Source of the DNA: an uncultured Aeromonadales bacterium | GTDB taxonomy: Bacteria; Pseudomonadota; Gammaproteobacteria; Enterobacterales; Succinivibrionaceae | Assembly: GCA_902782145.1 (NCBI GenBank) | Contig: CACZLZ010000011.1 | Location: 1-64,000, forward strand | DNA: 64,000 bases | Direction of reading: 5' to 3' | Shown: one piece after another, positions 55,022-64,000 of the stretch | Position numbering within the stretch: position 1 is the first letter of the stretch | Layout: each line of letters begins with the position of its first letter | Notes under the pieces: model-generated | The model's database searches: none | Told to the model about the DNA's origin: nothing | The model's input: only the letters and a program-made list of their open reading frames with translations | Program-made: the position numbers and the translations under genes

Positions 55022-56377
55022 GAGGGCAGGAAGAGGCCACGGGCGGGCTCAACTTTTCCAATGATCGAAAATGATCCGGACTAATGAGCCGATCAATGAT
55101 CTGCGCAGTTTCCGGAGCCGGCTTAGGAAACGGAGCCGCACCGTTGCCGCTACAGGCCACGTTTTAGCACCCGGCTCTGTCACAGGAAATGGCACCGGCA
55201 CTGTTTTCGCCTTTGGCCCCGTAGCCGGTACAGCCACAGCTGTTGTCGCTGGAAATGGCATCGGCCCTGGCTCTGTGTGTTCTCAGTACCGCAAAGCATT
55301 CCGCAGTCGTCCAGCCGCCGCTGGAGGAGTCCTGCTGGCCTTCCGGATCTCCGCTAAACCAGTGTTGTCACCATCTGCCGGGATCATTCCATTTCCCCGC
55401 CTCTCGGGCGCGATCCGTGAGAGGTCCGGGAGTTGTCCCGTGTGCTCGTTCGGCTGCCCCTGGAGTGCTGACCGGCTGACTGACTTTTTCCTGGTTTAAG
55501 TTCTCCAGAGCACCAGAGCAAACCCGGGCCCGGTGTCCTGATCCTGTGAACCGTCAAGCACGTCTGCGGGATCTGCCGTGCTATCATGGGAAGAACAGCA
55601 TATGCGGGTAAGCTGGGCGTGTCCTGACATACCGCCGGATCCGCATGCCCGCGGTGCAAAAAACAGTTAGGAGGTGCCGTCAGTTCCGTTGTCAGCCGCC
55701 TGCAGTGCCGCCAATTGCCGGACGCAGTTAAGACCAATCATAACCGAAACAGGAACAAATTACCGGGAGAGCCGTCATATTTTTGAGAAAAGAGCGCAAA
55801 GAGTCTGACACTCCAATCTGATTGTAGGATAATTGACAGAAATTGTCCGGGATAGATCTAGTTATCCTGCGGCGAGACGGGTGCACCAGGTGGGATCGTA
55901 GTACCTTGTGCCGGAAATGACTATGGGACCATACTGGATCAGAGCGGAGGCGCCTGGCAGCAAAAAATGTCCTGGATCCGTGGCGAACCTGTGCGGGGAA
56001 GACGGTTTCGCTTGTCGTTGGCTACCATCGGGCTGTGGGGGTGTAAGTTTCCTGCATACCCTTAACCGCCACCGGATGTTTCGGGATGCATAGAGATGCT
56101 TGATACAAGATTTCCGCCTGGTCTGTATTCAATATGCTTCACTTAATATGCTTCCTGATACTACTGGGCATCCAGCAACCGTGGTTTTGCAGGCTACTTT
56201 TAGGGGAGAAATACTGGCCATCTGAAAAAGTTTGAAATCAAAACACTTGCGATGCATGGTGCTTTTTAGGCAAGACGCAAAACTAAATTTACGCATCTGT
56301 CTTTAGGAACAGATCAAAATGATCAACAGATAACAGATATAAGATGGTATCTCTGAAAAATATGCAAAAGAGGTGTT
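55022..56377. other. 1.3-kb stretch without a convincing gene
   Basis: Short frames on both strands translate to low-complexity or arginine/proline-rich sequence typical of non-coding GC-rich DNA, and none has a good ribosome site. The left part should carry the promoter of the minus-strand SNF2 helicase. Composition falls from GC-rich to AT-rich between about 55750 and 56300, so the stretch is also a module boundary. It may contain decayed genes that I cannot identify. Confidence 0.5.
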
Positions 56378-57541
56378 ATGAACTCGGATAAAACTGTGGA
56401 AATCATTAAAACAGCGATTTTGCAGAGCCAATATGATGCTGCGCGGTCTGTAAATGAAAAGCAACTGATGCTTTATTACGGTATTGGTAGATACATTTCC
56501 CTGAATTCCAGAAAAGGTTTTGGGGAAAAAGGAGCTACAGATGCTATCAACGAGAGGTTGGACAAAGAATTGCCGGGACTGAAAGGTTTCACATCACGCA
56601 ATTTGCGTTATATGCGGACCTTTTATGAGGAATGGGAAATGCTAGATCCTGTCAGCCGGTCTGACAGCGGATCAAAAAATGAATCCAATAGTTTGGTGAA
56701 TTCCGAATTTGAAAGCACAAATATCATGCCAATTTGGAACTTGCAAGTTCCAAATTACCAGGATTTTCCGATGGATGCGTTTCTGCATATAGGTTTTACG
56801 CATCACATGCTAATTCTTGCAAAGGCAAAAAGCAAAGAAGAACGTCTGTTTTACATCAGACGTTGTGCTGATGAACATCTTACTGTGGAGTCTTTGCAAA
56901 AAAGCATTGATGCAGACGACTTTCATCATCAGGGAAACTTGCCCAACAACTTTATACAGACGATTCCATCTGCGGAGCAGGCTCTTCGGGCCATTAACAC
57001 CTTCAAAGATGAGTATCTTCTGGATTACATCAATGTTGAAGAACTGGGAATCCGTGATAAGCAGGACGTGGATGAGCGTGTAGTAGAGAACACCATTATC
57101 CACAAAATTAAGAACTTCATCCTTACATTCGGTAAGGACTTTGCTTTTGTCCGCAACCAGTATCATCTGAACGCTTTCGGAGAAGATCAGTATATTGATC
57201 TTCTTTTTTTCAATCGTGGGTTGAACTGCTTGGTGGCAGTTGAACTGAAAACAGGAAAGTTCAAAACTTCTTACCTTGGACAATTGCAAGGGTATCTGAG
57301 CGTTTTGGACGGATTTGAGCGCAAGCCCCATGAGAATCCATCTATCGGTATCATCTTCTGTAAAGATATGAACAAGTCTTTCGTAGATTATGTAATTCAG
57401 GATTACACTAAACCAATGGACGTGGCAGCTTACAAGACATCAAAAGATATGTCGTCTGAATTAAGGAATGCACTGCCGAATATTGATGATTTAAGAAGAC
57501 TTTTGGATGGTTGTGATAATACTGATGACGAGATTGATTAA
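56378..57541 (+). CDS. YhcG-type (DUF1016) PD-(D/E)XK nuclease domain protein
   Basis: 387 residues with an AAGAGG site before the ATG. The N-terminal DUF1016_N domain shows the family lines LYYGIGRYISLNSRKGFG and GFTSRNLRYMRTFYEEW. The C-terminal nuclease fold shows ALRAINTFKDEYLLDY, then EDQYIDLLFFNRGLNCLVAVELKTGKF with the Asp and ExK of the PD-(D/E)XK site, and LGQLQGYLSVLD. Length is normal for the family (about 340-380). YhcG-like proteins are common next to restriction-modification and other defence genes, and nuclease activity is expected from the fold. It stands alone, with gaps on both sides. Confidence 0.9.
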   Translation: MNSDKTVEIIKTAILQSQYDAARSVNEKQLMLYYGIGRYISLNSRKGFGEKGATDAINERLDKELPGLKGFTSRNLRYMRTFYEEWEMLDPVSRSDSGSKNESNSLVNSEFESTNIMPIWNLQVPNYQDFPMDAFLHIGFTHHMLILAKAKSKEERLFYIRRCADEHLTVESLQKSIDADDFHHQGNLPNNFIQTIPSAEQALRAINTFKDEYLLDYINVEELGIRDKQDVDERVVENTIIHKIKNFILTFGKDFAFVRNQYHLNAFGEDQYIDLLFFNRGLNCLVAVELKTGKFKTSYLGQLQGYLSVLDGFERKPHENPSIGIIFCKDMNKSFVDYVIQDYTKPMDVAAYKTSKDMSSELRNALPNIDDLRRLLDGCDNTDDEID

Positions 57542-57823
57542 CTATTGATATTTTTACACATCCTTTCGGGGTATAAATCCTAAGAAATTGATATGAAAGT
57601 GATTTTATTGATGCGCGTCTTGATCGCAGTTTTCAGTTGAATTAGAAATAATAACCATATGAAAATGCTAGTAATCAAAGTATTTGTGAAACATTGCACT
57701 TATTAGTTATGACGTCAAAACTGAATTTATGCTGTATTTAGCAACATTACTGAGTTTATGTAGGAGCGGATGTTCTGTTAGCCACTCTGAGCAGTGCTGC
57801 GATAATTATGGGAGAGGAATGAG

Positions 57824-58603
57824 ATGAGTATTGCTGATTTGCTGTCCAGGGCAGGAGCCGAATGTGATCCGATCCTTAAGGAAGCGATGCACTACATTGC
57901 CGAGCAGGAAGAGAAAGCAGAAAAGCAGATGGAACAGCATGTCAGAAAGTTACAGCTTGAGCCCAATGTATCGGTTGGTCCATTTGTTTTCGGTATGGAT
58001 CAGGCGGAAATCCGCCGGATCATGAAAACGGATTTTGGCGCCGAACCAGATCTAGGTGCAGATCGGAACATTCCCGGTTATGCGACCGATCTCTATGATG
58101 AGCCTGAGGTTCGTTTTGAGTACCAGGGCGGCAAACTGATTGCTGTGTCCTTTGCCCAGGAGGTCAGTCAGTGCGGCATTGAGATTTACCTGGACAAAGT
58201 TAAGATCTGGCCCCTGGCCGAATACCAGTTTGTGCCGTTATTTGGCCGGGCCGCCCTGGCTGAACAGGCTGAAACCTTCTATCATTTCGGATACTCTCTG
58301 TCGGTTGACTGGACTGAGGATCATCCGTCCTTGGTGATCGGCAGAGAAGGCTACAGTTCTGAGGCCTTTGAGAGCGTTAGCCTTTTCAGAACGGTCATCC
58401 GGTTGAAAAAGGGTATGACTAGGGATGAGTGCCGCAAGCTTATGGAGCGGGATCCTGAGGTTTCCCCTAACGGCCGATCAGACCGCTATCCCCATGGGAC
58501 CATCCGGCCGGAAATTTACTGCCTGACTTATGATCCCAATGATCGGCTCATTCAGACCAGTCATCAGTTTCCCGGTGCTGAGGCCGTTAAAATGATCGGC
58601 TAG
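57824..58603 (+). CDS. Unrecognised protein with a GPFVFGM domain
   Basis: 259 residues; GGAGAGG precedes the ATG. After a helical N-terminus of about 45 residues comes VSVGPFVFGMDQAEIRRIMK, then a strand-rich body (EVRFEYQGGKLIAVSF). A second element, GMTRDECRKLMERDPEVS, may be an internal repeat of the 'GM..E.R..M' motif. No membrane helix or signal peptide is seen. Short proteins with this kind of 'G.F.FGM' start are often annotated as hypothetical or immunity-type proteins, but I cannot assign a function. A decayed copy lies immediately downstream, so the gene has been duplicated in place. Confidence 0.7.
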   Translation: MSIADLLSRAGAECDPILKEAMHYIAEQEEKAEKQMEQHVRKLQLEPNVSVGPFVFGMDQAEIRRIMKTDFGAEPDLGADRNIPGYATDLYDEPEVRFEYQGGKLIAVSFAQEVSQCGIEIYLDKVKIWPLAEYQFVPLFGRAALAEQAETFYHFGYSLSVDWTEDHPSLVIGREGYSSEAFESVSLFRTVIRLKKGMTRDECRKLMERDPEVSPNGRSDRYPHGTIRPEIYCLTYDPNDRLIQTSHQFPGAEAVKMIG

Positions 58604-58803
58604 ATTACGGCTCGGACTGATCAGATCGGGTGCAGGGAGAAACCGGTGCCCGGTGCAGGAAGAATCCCCGGTGCCCGGTGCAGGAAGATTCCAGGTGTCC
58701 GCAGAAGTAAGAAACCTGGTACAGGAGGATGCCTAGGATCCATGTGCAGGAAAAAACTTCGGTCTCGGGGAAAACAGTCTGCAAAACCTAAGGAGTTGTT
58801 GAT

Positions 58804-59292
58804 ATGCACAAACTGCTGCTGGTGCCCAGTGTCTCGGTGGGAGCATTCGTGTTCGGCATGGAGCAGGCGGAGGGAGCTTTTGCCGAAATCCACTTTGGCG
58901 GTATGAAGACCTGACTCCGCACTGAAAAGGAATTTTTATCCCTTTTGGGCGTGATGCTTCAAAGATGTTTTGGGCACACGCTACCATAAAGCGTATTCTT
59001 TTGCTGTTGGCTGGGATAACACAATAGACAAACTTATACTGTGGCAAGACGGGTATTGCGCTGAAATGGTTGAAAGCATTCATCTCTTTTAGTTGCTGGC
59101 ACTTTGGCTAATGGCATGAGCTCGAGTGAGTGCCGGAAACTCCTGGAGCGCCATCCTGAGATTTCCGGTGATGGCAGAACGAATATATGCCGCTGCGGTG
59201 TTATCAAGTTCGGGGCTATCAGCCTTGCCAATGGTTCAGTTGCCCGTCTTCTGACTGACTGCAGGTTGTTTCCCAGAGGGGCTGGTGATTGA
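58804..59292 (+). pseudogene. Decayed paralogue of the gene at 57824
   Basis: Three blocks match the neighbour in order but in different frames. From an ATG at 58804 behind AGGAG, VSVGAFVFGMEQAE matches VSVGPFVFGMDQAE and ends at a TGA at 58912. Around 58985-59090 the line YHKAYSFAVGWDNT...ESIHLF matches YHFGYSLSVDWTED...ESVSLF. From about 59104, GMSSSECRKLLERHPEIS matches GMTRDECRKLMERDPEVS and runs to the stop at 59292. Most of the central part is missing and there are frame changes, so this is a pseudogene, recent enough to be easily aligned. Confidence 0.85.
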
Positions 59293-59544
59293 TCTTGGGG
59301 GCTGAATCGTCCCCTGTCCACCTTGTCCTGGGTGCCTTTTTTGCGTTCTCCTGCGCATCCCTCTGCCGCCGGTCTGCAGCCTGTGGGGAAGGAATATCTG
59401 AAGCGAACTGCCAGAGTTATGGGGACAACTCTTTTGCTGTCTGGTGCGTGATGTGTCCGCACCATCATCTTGGATGCACATCTGTGGAGGATAGCGCTAT
59501 GATCCGGGTGAGGATAAAGTTATGGTCTGGGGGAGAATAAAGTT

Positions 59545-61209
59545 ATGGGAAGTATTCTGAATCCTGCGAGCGACAACAGTTTTATCAGTCTTGTCAAAGC
59601 CCGGGATACCCGGATCTTTGTTGACAAAACGGACTTTATTGCCATAACCAATGCTCTCCTCAACACTGACGGCAAACTTCTGGCAGTGACCCGTCCCCGC
59701 CGGTTCGGCAAAACTGTAACCGCCCATATGCTGTCAGCCTATTATTCCAAAGGTTATGATGGCCGGAATATTTTTGCCAGCCTGGCAATTGAGGAGGAAA
59801 AAAGTTACGCCGAACACCTGAACAGATACAATGTCCTTTATGTCGATATGAACTCCATCAAGGACAAGTTTGTCTCGTACAAGGCAGATCCATCACTTTA
59901 TATCGAGGCTGTGGATGACATTGTGGATTTTCTGCAGTATCTGGCTGTCCGTGAGCTGAAGGAGATACAGGAATACGCTGCCCTGATTGCCAGCGATCCC
60001 CTGATCGGCCGGAAATCACTGTCTTCCGCACTGGAGATCATCTGCAGGCACAACTCCGGACAGTTCATTCTGATCATGGATGAATGGGACCTGATATACC
60101 GGGAATATCAGTATGAATCCGCCCTGCAGGAAAAGTTCATCGAATTTCTCCGGGGACTGTTCAAATCGGATGACGGCGTGTCATCCTTTGCCCTCGCCTA
60201 TCTCACCGGCATTCTGCCCATCAAAAAATACAACTCCCAGTCCGCCCTCAACGGCTTTGATGAATACAACATGCTGACTCCTGGGGATTATGCTCCTTAT
60301 TTTGGCTTTACTGATGAGGAAGTTGCCAGGATCGTACAATCTCCCGGCTGCAGGGTGTCCCATCAGGATCTCCGTGAGTGGTACGAGGGATACCGGATCC
60401 GGGGAGTGGATATCTATAATCCCAACTCGGTGTGCAAGGCTGTCAGCCGCAGTGAATGCATCAGCTACTGGAGCAAAACCTCTTCCAATGAGGAGGTTGT
60501 CCGCCTGATCAACATGGATTTCAAGGGAATTAAGAAGGATATCCTGGATCTGATTGAAGGCGCACGGGTGCAGTTTGACTTCAGCAATTTCCAGAATGAC
60601 ATGGTGAACATCGACGACAAGGACGATGTCCTGAGTCTTCTGGTATGCCTGGGCTATTTTGGCTGCTCAGATGTTCCCGGGGATGAGGATCTTAAGCTGG
60701 CCTATGTGCCCAACAAGGAGATCCGGCGGGCATTAATGGGGATCATCAGAAAGCAGGACTGGTATGAAAAGATGGACACCATCCGGCGTTCCGAAAGCCT
60801 CCTTAAAGCAATCCTAGAACTAGACGGGGGGACTGTGGCGGCGCTGATCCAGGAGGTGCACAATTCCCCGGCGGTGTCTCTCCTGGACTACAACGATGAG
60901 GCGTCCCTCACCTACTGCGTGATGACCGGCCTCTTATGGTCAACTCTCGGCAAATACATTGCCCACCGGGAAGAGCAGGCAGGCAAGGGCAGGGCAGATC
61001 TGGTGTATGAACCGGCGGTAAAGGGATCCACCCCTCTTATTCTGATTGAATTCAAGTATGACGCCTCCGCCGAAGAGGCTATTCAGCAGATCAAAACCCA
61101 GGAGTACTTCAGACGCTATACCGCCCAGTACCGCGACGTGATCATCGCCGGCATCAATTACAGCACCAAAACCAAGGATCACCAGTGCTTGCTTGAAAGA
61201 GTAACTTAA
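59545..61209 (+). CDS. AAA-ATPase-like / PD-(D/E)XK nuclease domain protein (DUF1703 type), copy 2
   Basis: 554 residues, plainly paralogous over the full length to the protein at 24039-25697: the same TRPRRFGKT P-loop at 49-57, the same FIMDEWDLIYREY box, and the same C-terminal KGRADLVYEP...LILIEFKYDA nuclease core. It is more GC-rich than copy 1, so the two have different histories rather than being a fresh duplication. The start region is itself duplicated: ATAAAGTTATGG occurs at 59514-59525 and again at 59537-59548, and only the second ATG is in frame, behind GGGGGAG. It is separated by about 110 bases from the convergent McrC gene. Confidence 0.88.
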   Translation: MGSILNPASDNSFISLVKARDTRIFVDKTDFIAITNALLNTDGKLLAVTRPRRFGKTVTAHMLSAYYSKGYDGRNIFASLAIEEEKSYAEHLNRYNVLYVDMNSIKDKFVSYKADPSLYIEAVDDIVDFLQYLAVRELKEIQEYAALIASDPLIGRKSLSSALEIICRHNSGQFILIMDEWDLIYREYQYESALQEKFIEFLRGLFKSDDGVSSFALAYLTGILPIKKYNSQSALNGFDEYNMLTPGDYAPYFGFTDEEVARIVQSPGCRVSHQDLREWYEGYRIRGVDIYNPNSVCKAVSRSECISYWSKTSSNEEVVRLINMDFKGIKKDILDLIEGARVQFDFSNFQNDMVNIDDKDDVLSLLVCLGYFGCSDVPGDEDLKLAYVPNKEIRRALMGIIRKQDWYEKMDTIRRSESLLKAILELDGGTVAALIQEVHNSPAVSLLDYNDEASLTYCVMTGLLWSTLGKYIAHREEQAGKGRADLVYEPAVKGSTPLILIEFKYDASAEEAIQQIKTQEYFRRYTAQYRDVIIAGINYSTKTKDHQCLLERVT

Positions 61210-61319
61210 GCAATTGGTTGCTGTATATTATCAAAAACAGTCACTGTTAATAACTCAAGTTAATGGATTGTTGTAGTGTCACGCTATAAGTAGTAATAAG
61301 TGAGGAAGGTAACGATAGT

Positions 61320-62639
61320 TTATTCTGCCACAAATAACTTTCTAAACTCATTTTCACTGGCTTTTATTCTCGACACAAAGGCTTGGTAATTTTCTGCTTT
61401 TAGCGGAATTTTTAGGCCATGTTTTGTGAGGCAAATATCGTCACGTGGAGTGACATTTTCTTCATAGGTTGAGCCCTTGTTCAGCCAGAGTGTTAGATCA
61501 ACTTTACCTGCTGCTTCTGGATATAGGTAATATCCTGTCTTGGCATCGAAGCGAAACATATAAGCCAAGATTTGCAGGTAGTCCTTATTACCAATGTTGT
61601 CTATTGGCTTATATTTTGCGTCTGCGATGATTCTAGTTTTGTCATCCTTGCTTATGAAGTCTGGGTAGATCAGACCAAGATTCTTTTTAAAGAGATGCTG
61701 CGCTCCGATCCTGAGCTTATTTGATGTGTGGTGGAAAAAATCTCCTATTAGGGTACTGACGTATTCCTCCCACAGCCATGCACCGTCAAAAAGAATTCCG
61801 TATATCTGTCGTGAACCAGATCCGATCTGGTGCTTTTGGTGTTGCAAGATCAACAAGCATAGTTTCTGAAGGGCGAGGTACTCGCGAAAGAATGCATGTT
61901 TAACTGTATTCTTTTTGTTTGCGTCTATTATTTTTTGTCGATCATACAATTCATAGCCAGGAGTAGCCTCAACAACTTGTTTTATCTCATTCTTTACACG
62001 AATTAGAATTTTATTTCCATAGGACTTTCCTTTGAGGTACTCTATTGTATGTCGCACGAGTTCTGTGAGATTATTATCGAAAGAAAACTCACGCTGGTTG
62101 TATGCTACATTACCGATGAAGGGAATATTTTTGCTAATGTGGCGCGCTATGTCGATGGTTCCTTTTACATTACCGTCATTGTAACAGTTGCGAACATATT
62201 TTTTAAACAGACCTTTGCGCATTGCTGTCTTCAAGTAATGTGGTAGTAAGAATAGTAGGAAATTAAATAACCTTGTATTTTGATCCGCATCTGATTCTAG
62301 ATCTACGAAATTCGGATATTCCAATACTCGATCAAGCAAATACTGAAAAAAATAGTCTTCATCTTCATTGCCGAACCGAGACCGTATTATTAGACGTTCA
62401 TCCCCATAGCCAATAAAGCCCATTATGTTACGTGTGCGATAGTAGTCGTTGACACTTTGAATTATCATCTGATCTTTTTTGAGATCCTTAGTGTGAACGA
62501 CATTATTCGGGAACACAAAAATGCCTTCACATTCCAACTGCTTCAGCGTTTTGTTGGCAATTTTTTCAGTCAGGTTTCCGATATCATCGAAAGCATTCTT
62601 TTTTTCTTGACTGTTGTCTTTAATTCTCAGTAGTTTCAT
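61320..62639 (-). CDS. mcrC: McrC-type subunit of an McrBC restriction system
   Basis: 439 residues from the ATG at 62639 (MKLLRIKDN); an earlier in-frame start at 62681 would overlap McrB further and looks unlikely. The layout is an N-terminal 'cap' part, then FDNNLTELVRHTIEYLK and LFDGAWLWEEYVSTLIGD, and a PD-(D/E)XK site in LIYPDFISKDDKTRIIADAKYKP. McrC carries the nuclease of the McrBC complex, which cuts modified DNA after assembly with the McrB GTPase. The start overlaps the end of mcrB by 20 bases, consistent with coupled expression. The gene is moderately AT-rich. Confidence 0.85.
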   Translation of the reverse strand: MKLLRIKDNSQEKKNAFDDIGNLTEKIANKTLKQLECEGIFVFPNNVVHTKDLKKDQMIIQSVNDYYRTRNIMGFIGYGDERLIIRSRFGNEDEDYFFQYLLDRVLEYPNFVDLESDADQNTRLFNFLLFLLPHYLKTAMRKGLFKKYVRNCYNDGNVKGTIDIARHISKNIPFIGNVAYNQREFSFDNNLTELVRHTIEYLKGKSYGNKILIRVKNEIKQVVEATPGYELYDRQKIIDANKKNTVKHAFFREYLALQKLCLLILQHQKHQIGSGSRQIYGILFDGAWLWEEYVSTLIGDFFHHTSNKLRIGAQHLFKKNLGLIYPDFISKDDKTRIIADAKYKPIDNIGNKDYLQILAYMFRFDAKTGYYLYPEAAGKVDLTLWLNKGSTYEENVTPRDDICLTKHGLKIPLKAENYQAFVSRIKASENEFRKLFVAE

Positions 62640-64000
62640 CGGCAATACCACTGGGCTTGTTGTAACCATAAGCCTTTGCAAATTTCTTCATAATTCCGTC
62701 TTCATTGTGCATTCCATGAACATACTCTTGAAGTAGAGGCTGAAGATAATCTGTCCAGAGTTGGTCAAAAGTCAATGTTTTTAGCTTTAAGAAGTAGGAT
62801 GCCCCAATTTGGTAATTCTCGTTCAGGTCCTCAACCCTGGCGATTTCTTTATTCAGAGCTGCCATCCGTTTAATGGCCTCAGACTCCAACCCTTTATCCT
62901 TTAAAGATGCTAACATCTCTAAGCGATCGTCTGCTTTAAGTTCTATAAATCTGAAACGGCGGCGCATAGCGAAATCAAAACTGTCGACAGATCTGTCGAT
63001 GTCGTTCATTGTGCCTATTATGTATACATTTTCGGGAATATAGAATTTCTCGTTAGGATCAGAGTGCATATTTGAATACTGAGTGGAAATCTCACCATTC
63101 TTACCTCTGTTGCCCGGATCAATAGCATAGAATAGTTCTCCGAATATTTTGGATATCTCACCACGGTTGATCTCATCAATGATGAAGATATATTTCTTTA
63201 ATTCGATTGCCTTAGTCTTTGCTTTGCTGGAGATTGTTTTATTTGCCTTGATAGCTTTGTAAATTGCAAAATCATAGGAGTACGCCTGTGTTGCGAAAAC
63301 CTTGCCGAAAAATGCGGTAACTTCCTTTATTTTGGTAAACACCACATCGGATTCAAGCATTTTTCTTATTTCTTCTATATTCAGCGCTAACTTGTTTACA
63401 GTTTCGTTGCCGGGAATCATGATATTGATATGCTTATCATCTATGCTTTTAATTCTGAATTCGTTACCATTTATCGTTTTAAATGTATCTACATCCATCT
63501 CTATATTTGAGAAGAAATCCATCATTGATTCTAGGGCAGATTCCTCTTTTTCTAAAGTTTCTGTGGATTTTCTAGAATCTTCATAATTTCTTCTTGCTCG
63601 ATCAATAAACCTTTTAAAAATTCCGTCTTGTAAACTAAAACCCATTGTATTGTCATCATTAATCTTTGGACGGAGTCCTTCAACAAAATCAGAGTAGTCA
63701 TAATTTGGATGAAACTGTACAAATTCAACTTGCTGTCTCTGCTCTTCTGAAAGTTGATTATATTTATCGTAGTAGCCGTTGCTAATGATATCTGCGGCAA
63801 TTGCCTTAGCTAGAAATGACTTGCCTGTTCCTGGTGCTCCATGGATGATCAAATTTTTTGACTCAATGAGCATATGAGAGAATGGATTCTTATAACCATT
63901 AACTTGTTGCTGTATTTCTTCAATTGTGAACCCTTTTTCTTCCAAAAATTTCTTAGCGTCAATTGAATTAAAGTCACTAACTGAAATTTCCTTACCAGTT
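62620..64000 (-). CDS. mcrB: McrB-type AAA+ GTPase, 5' end outside the window
   Basis: About 459 residues are visible; the frame is open to the window edge, so the N-terminal DNA-recognition domain is missing from view. A TTG at 63945 is not the real start. The AAA+ core has Walker A HGAPGTGKS, Walker B FIIDEINRGEISKIFGEL and the McrB sensor line GTMNDIDRSVDSFDFAMRRRF. By family knowledge it uses GTP to drive translocation and activates the McrC nuclease; what modified base it recognises depends on the unseen N-terminal domain. It is followed by mcrC with a 20-base overlap. Confidence 0.88.
   Translation of the reverse strand, partial: TGKEISVSDFNSIDAKKFLEEKGFTIEEIQQQVNGYKNPFSHMLIESKNLIIHGAPGTGKSFLAKAIAADIISNGYYDKYNQLSEEQRQQVEFVQFHPNYDYSDFVEGLRPKINDDNTMGFSLQDGIFKRFIDRARRNYEDSRKSTETLEKEESALESMMDFFSNIEMDVDTFKTINGNEFRIKSIDDKHINIMIPGNETVNKLALNIEEIRKMLESDVVFTKIKEVTAFFGKVFATQAYSYDFAIYKAIKANKTISSKAKTKAIELKKYIFIIDEINRGEISKIFGELFYAIDPGNRGKNGEISTQYSNMHSDPNEKFYIPENVYIIGTMNDIDRSVDSFDFAMRRRFRFIELKADDRLEMLASLKDKGLESEAIKRMAALNKEIARVEDLNENYQIGASYFLKLKTLTFDQLWTDYLQPLLQEYVHGMHNEDGIMKKFAKAYGYNKPSGIADETTEN

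Noticed and set aside
55071-55499. A 142-residue plus-strand protein upstream of the SNF2 helicase
   Set aside because: Low-complexity Gly/Thr/Val translation, no ribosome site and no recognisable fold.

Overview
The window looks like an accessory, defence-rich stretch of a Gram-negative proteobacterium. The clues are srfB/srfC-type genes, MotA/ExbB-like and OmpA/MotB-like cell-envelope proteins, and good Shine-Dalgarno sites. A gut or rumen anaerobe of the Succinivibrionaceae kind would fit the paired AAA-ATPase/PD-(D/E)XK genes and the mixed base composition, but that placement is a low-confidence guess. Two compositions alternate. The large GC-rich genes are strikingly full of GATC and carry Gly/Ser/Asp/Pro low-complexity inserts. 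Separate AT-rich genes sit between or inside the GC-rich operons.

Layout. (1) 1-1,030: debris, with the N-terminus of an IS1634-like transposase, a broken AAA_14-type ATPase and a 32-bp-period repeat array. (2) 1,822-21,590: a 20-kb run of eleven plus-strand genes. It begins with an SrfA-position membrane protein, SrfB (actin/Hsp70-fold ATPase) and SrfC (P-loop GTPase-like), and continues through a missed 56-residue membrane protein, a MotA/TolQ/ExbB-like channel with a long helical tail, an OmpA/MotB-like stator partner and five unrecognised proteins, three of which have single membrane anchors. A second 32-bp-period array, in the opposite orientation, follows the last stop codon. (3) 22,323-27,715: an AlbA_2/HATPase regulator, an AAA-ATPase/PD-(D/E)XK protein and a membrane-anchored zinc-ribbon/HNH nuclease. 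A 47-48-bp repeat array with palindromes follows. (4) 28,200-54,937, minus strand: a DISARM-like operon with an SNF2 helicase, an Eco57I-type adenine methylase, a giant helicase with a DUF1998-like end, and a RelE-like/UvrD helicase fusion. An AT-rich DUF6361 / phospholipase-D / helicase triplet is inserted between the SNF2 helicase and the methylase. (5) 56,378-64,000: a YhcG-type nuclease, an unknown gene with a decayed paralogue beside it, a second AAA-ATPase/PD-(D/E)XK protein, and McrC/McrB running off the right edge.

How the parts may work together. The most unusual unit is region 2. It joins the SrfABC set, known as a three-gene operon, to an ion-driven MotAB/ZorAB-like motor in one transcription unit with many membrane-anchored proteins. 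I infer an envelope-spanning machine: ion flow through the MotA/MotB-like pair is transmitted through the long MotA-like tail to cytoplasmic SrfB/SrfC NTPases. Its setting among restriction and anti-phage genes suggests, but does not prove, a defence role comparable to Zorya. Regions 4 and 5 look like nucleic-acid-targeting defence modules stacked in an island.
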